Positions 59,955 to 64,000 of a DNA stretch of 64,000 nucleotides are shown piece after piece. Source of the DNA: an uncultured Lachnospiraceae bacterium (GTDB lineage: Bacteria; Bacillota; Clostridia; Lachnospirales; Lachnospiraceae); NCBI GenBank assembly GCA_910578475.1, contig CAJTRK010000001.1, forward strand, positions 159,871-223,870. Direction: 5' to 3'. The translations under genes and the position numbers were made by a program. The stretch's first letter is position 1. The number at the start of each line of letters is the position of its first letter. The notes beneath the pieces were generated by a model. It searched no databases and was not told the origin of the DNA. It was given only the letters and a program-made list of their open reading frames with translations.

Positions 59955-60010
59955 GTCTGCGCCGCCTCCGCCAGAGAAGTATGCACTGGCCGGGCGGAGG
60001 CGGCGCAGAC
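59955..60010 (+). terminator. Very strong hairpin after the pyrophosphorylase gene
   Basis: Arms of 18 bases (59955-59972 and 59993-60010; GTCTGCGCCGCC...) are perfectly complementary with a 20-base loop, followed by ATTTCTTT. Probable terminator despite a weak T run. Confidence 0.75.
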
Positions 60011-60057
60011 ATTTCTTTATAGAGGATATACTTAACATTTCGACAGATATGAGCAAC

Positions 60058-60131
60058 ATTCCGGGCTTGCATAAAAACCCGGAATAAGCGTAAAGTATAG
60101 GTAAAGAAAGCGGATTTGAAACGTTCAAATC
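60058..60131 (+). promoter_or_regulatory. Two hairpins in the galE leader
   Basis: ATTCCGGG/CCCGGAAT (60058-60065, 60078-60085) and GATTTGAA-ACG-TTCAAATC (60113-60131). Both are perfect 8-bp stems without T tails, 50-125 bases before the galE start. Confidence 0.45.
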
Positions 60132-60181
60132 TGATACTTTCAGGAAACGAAAATCGGGAAGAGATGTAAGGAGGCGCTTTT

Positions 60182-61198
60182 ATGGCAATTTTGGTGACAG
60201 GCGGAGCAGGGTATATCGGCTCTCATACGGTAGTAGAATTACAGAACGCGGGTTATGATGTCGTAGTGGTAGATAATTTGTCCAATTCCAGTGAGAAGTC
60301 TTTGCGGCGGGTGGAAAAGATTACGGGAAAACCCGTGAAATTTTACCGGGCGGATATTTTGGACAGAGCGGCCCTGGAGGAAGTATTCGGCAAAGAGAAA
60401 ATAGATTCCTGCATTCATTTTGCGGGATTGAAGGCAGTCGGTGAATCCGTGGCGAAGCCCTGGGAATATTACGAGAACAATATTGCAGGAACGCTGACTT
60501 TGGTGGATGTTATGAGAAAGCACAATGTGAAAAACATTATTTTCTCCTCTTCCGCAACAGTATACGGCGACCCGGCGGTGATTCCGATTACGGAAGAATG
60601 CCCGAAGGGACAGTGCACAAATCCTTACGGATGGACCAAATCCATGTTGGAGCAGATTCTTTCCGATATGCAGAAAGCGGACCCGGAATGGAATGTTATA
60701 CTGCTTCGTTATTTCAATCCGATTGGCGCGCATAAGAGCGGAACCATCGGGGAAAATCCGAACGGCATTCCGAATAATCTGATGCCCTATATTACACAGG
60801 TTGCGGTCGGCAAACTGAAAGAACTGGGTGTGTTCGGCAACGATTACGATACGCCGGACGGCACGGGCGTGCGCGATTATATTCATGTGGTAGATTTGGC
60901 GGTCGGCCATGTGAAGGCTTTGAAGAAGATTGAAGAAAAAGCCGGACTCTGCATTTACAATCTCGGTACGGGAACCGGATACAGCGTGCTTGATATCGTA
61001 AAGAACTTTGAGGAAGCGACAGGCGTGAAAATTCCGTATGCTATCAAAGACAGACGCCCCGGCGATATTGCAACCTGCTATTCCAATGCGCAGAAAGCGA
61101 AGGATGAACTGGGATGGGAAGCACAGTACGGCATCAAAGAGATGTGTGCAGATTCCTGGAGATGGCAGAGCAATAACCCGAACGGGTACGACGAATAG
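60182..61198 (+). CDS. galE: UDP-glucose 4-epimerase GalE
   Basis: A 338-residue short-chain dehydrogenase that interconverts UDP-glucose and UDP-galactose (or their N-acetyl forms). Rossmann loop TGGAGYIGSHT at the N-terminus, catalytic serine and YxxxK in SSSATVYG and NPYGWTKSM, LLRYFNPIGAH and the C-terminal YNLGTGTGYSVLDIV. GGAGGCGC precedes the ATG. Follows the UDP-sugar pyrophosphorylase; the two together would supply activated hexoses for the glycosyltransferases. Confidence 0.97.
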   Translation: MAILVTGGAGYIGSHTVVELQNAGYDVVVVDNLSNSSEKSLRRVEKITGKPVKFYRADILDRAALEEVFGKEKIDSCIHFAGLKAVGESVAKPWEYYENNIAGTLTLVDVMRKHNVKNIIFSSSATVYGDPAVIPITEECPKGQCTNPYGWTKSMLEQILSDMQKADPEWNVILLRYFNPIGAHKSGTIGENPNGIPNNLMPYITQVAVGKLKELGVFGNDYDTPDGTGVRDYIHVVDLAVGHVKALKKIEEKAGLCIYNLGTGTGYSVLDIVKNFEEATGVKIPYAIKDRRPGDIATCYSNAQKAKDELGWEAQYGIKEMCADSWRWQSNNPNGYDE

Positions 61199-61274
61199 AG
61201 GCGAAAAAGCCTTGTTATATCCCCCCAATGCCATTTTATTGCGTAACAAACCAATTTCTGCATCCATGAGAAAA

Positions 61275-61322
61275 CCGGGGCGCGGTGGCTATGTGATAGC
61301 TGCCGCGTCCCGGCTTTTTTTG
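61275..61322 (+). terminator. Intrinsic terminator of galE
   Basis: CCGGGGCGCGG...CCGCGTCCCGG pairs with one wobble and small central bulge (61275-61313), followed by seven T. Confidence 0.85.
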
Positions 61323-61389
61323 TACTAAAACTGGAATTTGCATAACTACCGCCAACTCATTTTCTGCCAGGCTCTCAAACACCGGACGC

Positions 61390-61767
61390 TTATTGTTGAT
61401 GTTCAATAATCCATTGTAAAATTTCCTTTTCACCAATATAACCAGATGCCAGTGCAAGAATGACATCACTTAACTCCTTTTAACTGTAAGACAATTCATA
61501 TCCGTTTAATGCAAGAAAAACTAACATAACATGCGTGCCCAGTCTTTTGTTGCCGTCCAGCATTGCATGATTTCTTACCAGTCCGAAACAAAGCCGTGCC
61601 GCCTTTGCTTGAATGCTTGGATAAAGCTCTTTTCCGCCAAATGACTGAAACGGATTATTTAACGCCAAATCTAGCATTCCTTCATCACGAATACCGTTGC
61701 TTCCTCCAGTGGCTTTGATTAAATTTGCATGAAGTTTTAGCACCTGTTCCTTGCTTAAAATAATCAT
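61390..61767 (-). pseudogene. doc: Doc-type Fic toxin interrupted by a nonsense codon
   Basis: The frame starts MIILSKEQVLKLHANLIKAT and has the Doc/Fic active site HAMLDGNKRLG, but stops after YELSYS at a TAA (61480-61482). Continuing in frame past it gives KELSDVILALASGYIGEKEI and LQWIIEHQQ with a stop at 61390-61392, exactly the expected Doc C-terminus, so a glutamine codon CAA probably became TAA. The 95-residue product would lack the last two helices. Doc toxins phosphorylate EF-Tu. Overlaps the antitoxin gene by four bases. Confidence 0.85.
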
Positions 61768-62006
61768 TTTGCAAGAACCTCATATGCTTCTGTATTCTGT
61801 TTTATTAACCGTTCAGATATTGCAAATACATCTTCATTACTGGCAACTTTTTCCTTTTCCGCTTTACTGAAATCAATGACCAAATATCTGGGTACATTAT
61901 TTTTCAGAATAACCGCGGTTCCATGTTCGTCAACAACTTTGGCTACTTTTGAAAAATTTTGATTCGCTTCTGTAATGGAAATCATCGTGTTAGTATCTAT
62001 TGTCAT
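61764..62006 (-). CDS. phd: Phd/YefM-family antitoxin
   Basis: An 80-residue antitoxin: MISITEANQNFSKVAKVVDE and GTAVILKNNVPRYLVIDFSK are the Phd/YefM fold; the C-terminal RLIKQNTEAYEVLAK would bind Doc. Antitoxins of this type repress their own operon and neutralise the toxin. GAGGTG precedes the ATG. It appears intact while its toxin partner carries a premature stop, the usual order of decay for an addiction module. Confidence 0.9.
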   Translation of the reverse strand: MTIDTNTMISITEANQNFSKVAKVVDEHGTAVILKNNVPRYLVIDFSKAEKEKVASNEDVFAISERLIKQNTEAYEVLAK

Positions 62007-62366
62007 TTATAAACACCTCGCCTTCACTTATAGTATATGCAAATTCTAGCTAGAAAACAACCTATTTTTTCTTTTTGTGATTGTTGTATAATTGAAACCT
62101 GCCTTTGTAAATTACCTATAAGGGCAAAATAAGGGAAAATACATATCATTTCACTGTAGAGTCTCAAAAACCTCGAAAATAAGGAAAGTATAAGAAATTC
62201 ATCTGCATCATTCCGTAGACCGACGAACGCACGAGAAAAATAACGAAGCTCCATTGCCTTGTTTTCATCGTAGTGGATTGACAAGGAGAAACAAAGCTGC
62301 AATACTATAAATTGATTTACAGTAAAAAGATTTATAATAAAATAATTTATAGCATAGGAGGATAAC
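62007..62366. promoter_or_regulatory. Divergent intergenic region of phd and tetR with an inverted repeat
   Basis: 360 bases, AT-rich, no gene seen. CTATAAATT (62305-62313) and AATTTATAG (62344-62352) are perfectly complementary and flank the tetR promoter region, which contains TATAAT (62333-62338). The repeat is a candidate TetR operator. On the left, TATACTATAAG is a possible phd promoter. Confidence 0.5.
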
Positions 62367-62966
62367 ATGCCAAGCAGTCCCAAAATTCCGAAAGATATGA
62401 TTTTGAAAGCAGCCTTAGAACTTTTGATTGAACAAGGATATGGCAATGTGACAATCAAGTCGGTGGCTGAAAAATTAAACTGCTCCACACAGCCTGTTTC
62501 ATGGCATTTCGGTAACATGGAGGGTTTTCGAAAGGCTCTTGCCGAATATGCCCTGCATTATGCGAACGGGAAAATGCTTTCCGCCTCGGAAGGGATGAGT
62601 GCTTTTTCAAAGGCAGGAACCGGATATCTTGATATCGCTGTCGATGAGCCTAATCTGTTTCGATATTTGTACATGAGCGATGAGGGCAGATGTTATACGG
62701 GCGGTTTTGATATTCTTACAACCGCCGGCAAAAACGCAGAGATGGTGAAACAGATAGCAAGGCAGTCAGGAGCGTCGGCTGAAAAAGTAAGCGTATTTTT
62801 CAGGGATATTATCATTTATACACATGGGCTTGCCTGTTTTGCGGCATCCGGTTTAATCAAAGCGGCCAAAGAAGAATTATATGAGATGGTCCGGCAGAGA
62901 GCGTCTGAATATATGCAGCAGGCGGGCATCGGGAAGGAGCGTGAAAACGACGGTGAAAACAAATGA
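62367..62966 (+). CDS. TetR-family transcriptional regulator
   Basis: A 199-residue regulator with the N-terminal helix-turn-helix LKAALELLIEQGYGNVTIKS, VAEKLNCSTQPVSWHFGNME. The C-terminal ligand domain is helical with no recognised ligand type. AGGAGG lies six bases before the ATG. Its stop codon overlaps the leader of the CPBP gene, so the two form an operon, and the regulator probably controls it. The tryptophan in PVSWHFGN replaces the usual tyrosine of the recognition helix. Confidence 0.88.
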   Translation: MPSSPKIPKDMILKAALELLIEQGYGNVTIKSVAEKLNCSTQPVSWHFGNMEGFRKALAEYALHYANGKMLSASEGMSAFSKAGTGYLDIAVDEPNLFRYLYMSDEGRCYTGGFDILTTAGKNAEMVKQIARQSGASAEKVSVFFRDIIIYTHGLACFAASGLIKAAKEELYEMVRQRASEYMQQAGIGKERENDGENK

Positions 62967-62967
62967 T

Positions 62968-63864
62968 ATGACGACGAAGCGAATGGTTATATTTTTGTCA
63001 ATTGTATTTGGCATATTATATATTCCCTGGATTGTGGGCATTCTGATACCGGAATTGGGAGCGGCAATCTATACAGTGATAAGTTTTCCGGCTGTATTTA
63101 TGGGGACGCCTGCGTTTGCGGTTTTCGTTACCAGAAAACTGACCAGAGATACAACGCCTTTCTGTTTCAGTACAAAAGTTTTGAAGGATAAGAAGGCGTT
63201 CTTATTTTCTGCGCTGGTTCCAGGCGCAGTAATTTTTCTCGGCGCGGTTGTGTTCTTTTTGATATTTCCCGAAGATTTGGATTTTCAGGGCCGTTATATT
63301 TCGGAGACATATGGGGCATTTGGCGCGCCCCAGGACATTGAACTGACGGTTGGTTCCATGCTGCTTATGGGCGTAATCGTCTATATTATATCGGCGGCCG
63401 CATTTCCCATATGGTACATAGCGCTCGGGGAAGATATCGGATGGCAGGGATATATGCTCCCGCTGTTGTGTCAAAAAATGTCAACAAAACATGCCGTTAT
63501 TGTAAACGGCGCATTATGGGGACTGGCGCATGCGCCGTTGGTATATTATGGAATGAATTACGGTACGGATTATTTCGGCGCGCCGTATACAGGAATTCTG
63601 ATGATGATTTTCGTGCTGATTGTGATGGAAGTATGGCTGGCTTATATTACTTTACGAACCAAAAACTGTATGTACGCCGCAATCATTCATGGGGTCTGTG
63701 ATATTATCGGAGAGGCGGGCGCGTGGGTTTCCTTATCAACCAAGAGCAGTTTGCTCGGGCCGCTGCCGACCGGAATAATCGGTTTGAGCTTTTTCTTTAT
63801 CGGGGCCGTGCTGTTATTTCCAAAACTGCCCTGCTGCTCGGATGCGGAGCAGGCAGACTCATGA
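62968..63864 (+). CDS. CPBP-family intramembrane protease homologue
   Basis: A 298-residue membrane protein with eight hydrophobic segments. The CPBP motifs are recognisable: motif 1 ALGEDIGWQGYMLPLL (family EExxWRG; here the second glutamate is aspartate and the arginine glutamine), motif 2 WGLAHAPLVYYG and motif 3 AAIIHGVCDIIG. With the arginine replaced, protease activity is uncertain. The family includes Rce1-like proteases and bacteriocin self-immunity proteins. Start ATG at 62968, one base after the tetR stop codon; GTG codons at 62941 and 62953 are alternatives. Confidence 0.8.
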   Translation: MTTKRMVIFLSIVFGILYIPWIVGILIPELGAAIYTVISFPAVFMGTPAFAVFVTRKLTRDTTPFCFSTKVLKDKKAFLFSALVPGAVIFLGAVVFFLIFPEDLDFQGRYISETYGAFGAPQDIELTVGSMLLMGVIVYIISAAAFPIWYIALGEDIGWQGYMLPLLCQKMSTKHAVIVNGALWGLAHAPLVYYGMNYGTDYFGAPYTGILMMIFVLIVMEVWLAYITLRTKNCMYAAIIHGVCDIIGEAGAWVSLSTKSSLLGPLPTGIIGLSFFFIGAVLLFPKLPCCSDAEQADS

Positions 63865-64000
63865 AAAAGGAAAAAAGATTGTTTTTTTTGAAAAATGTAA
63901 CCAGAATGTAACTTCTTCCGCCTATCATCAGAAATAACAAAACAATTAGGTAATTGCGAAACTCTGTTTTCGAAGGTTCCCGTTGTACAAAACAGACAAT

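Noticed and set aside
60239..61267. 342-codon open frame on the minus strand
   Set aside because: Antisense to galE, with no recognisable family.

Overview
The window reads as chromosome of an anaerobic, low-to-mid GC Firmicute, most likely a Lachnospiraceae-type Clostridium relative. This is an inference from strong AGGAGG-type ribosome binding sites, oxygen-detoxifying flavodiiron protein, PocR- and CZB-type chemoreceptors, a radical SAM SPL-type protein, MATE pumps, and a clostridial MobV-type relaxase remnant. No rRNA, tRNA or CRISPR array was seen.

Layout. 1-3.0 kb: the start of an HD-domain gene, an AraC regulator, a decayed gene, and two paralogous XRE repressors with palindromic operators. 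3.1-10.6 kb: a membrane protein, a stand-alone AAA ATPase, a soluble CZB chemoreceptor, RecQ, then a PocR-domain mini-chemoreceptor, an aquaporin-like channel and an orphan flagellin-like protein. 10.7-19.3 kb: MATE pump, XRE regulator, acyltransferase 3, a DUF3788-DUF3795 protein, a MutS2-like ATPase without Smr domain, a serine hydrolase and a ferritin-like protein. 19.4-24.7 kb (minus strand): a duplicated MBOAT plus AlgX-like pair, i.e. two extracellular O-acetylation modules in one operon. 24.9-31.9 kb: a radical SAM gene, then an envelope-type two-component system flanked by two exported proteins, then an unusual amidase-polysaccharide deacetylase fusion.

31.9-49.9 kb is an AT-richer accessory block: small hypothetical and resistance-like genes, a heterodimeric ABC exporter, arsR-arsP with matching operators, an oriT-like stretch with a truncated relaxase, RelB/YoeB, several broken genes, AraC-GyrI, GNAT, HAD and nucleotidyltransferase genes. 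50.1-64.0 kb returns to core-like composition: an exosortase with its single probable substrate (a VIT-VWA surface protein), FprA, a second MATE pump, a DUF4422 glycosyltransferase, a DUF3298 lipoprotein, a UDP-sugar pyrophosphorylase and galE, then Phd/Doc (Doc truncated), TetR and a CPBP protease.

The most striking regulatory signal is a pair of exact 11-bp-period direct-repeat arrays with core GATGC: six units just before the amidase-deacetylase gene (30265-30330) and eight before the VIT-VWA gene (53012-52932, reverse strand). Both arrays have the same orientation relative to their gene. An 11-bp period is what tandemly bound OmpR/PhoB-family regulators use, and such a regulator is encoded at 27304, next to the first array. 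I propose that this two-component system controls a cell-envelope regulon comprising the amidase-deacetylase and the exosortase substrate, and that the accessory block separates the two parts of that regulon. A second theme is the abundance of intergenic hairpin modules, many placed immediately before start codons and sharing sequence blocks (GGGTGTCA ends, AAAGGCATGG leaders, TATAGGAAATTGCTG units), which look like a family of dispersed palindromic elements.
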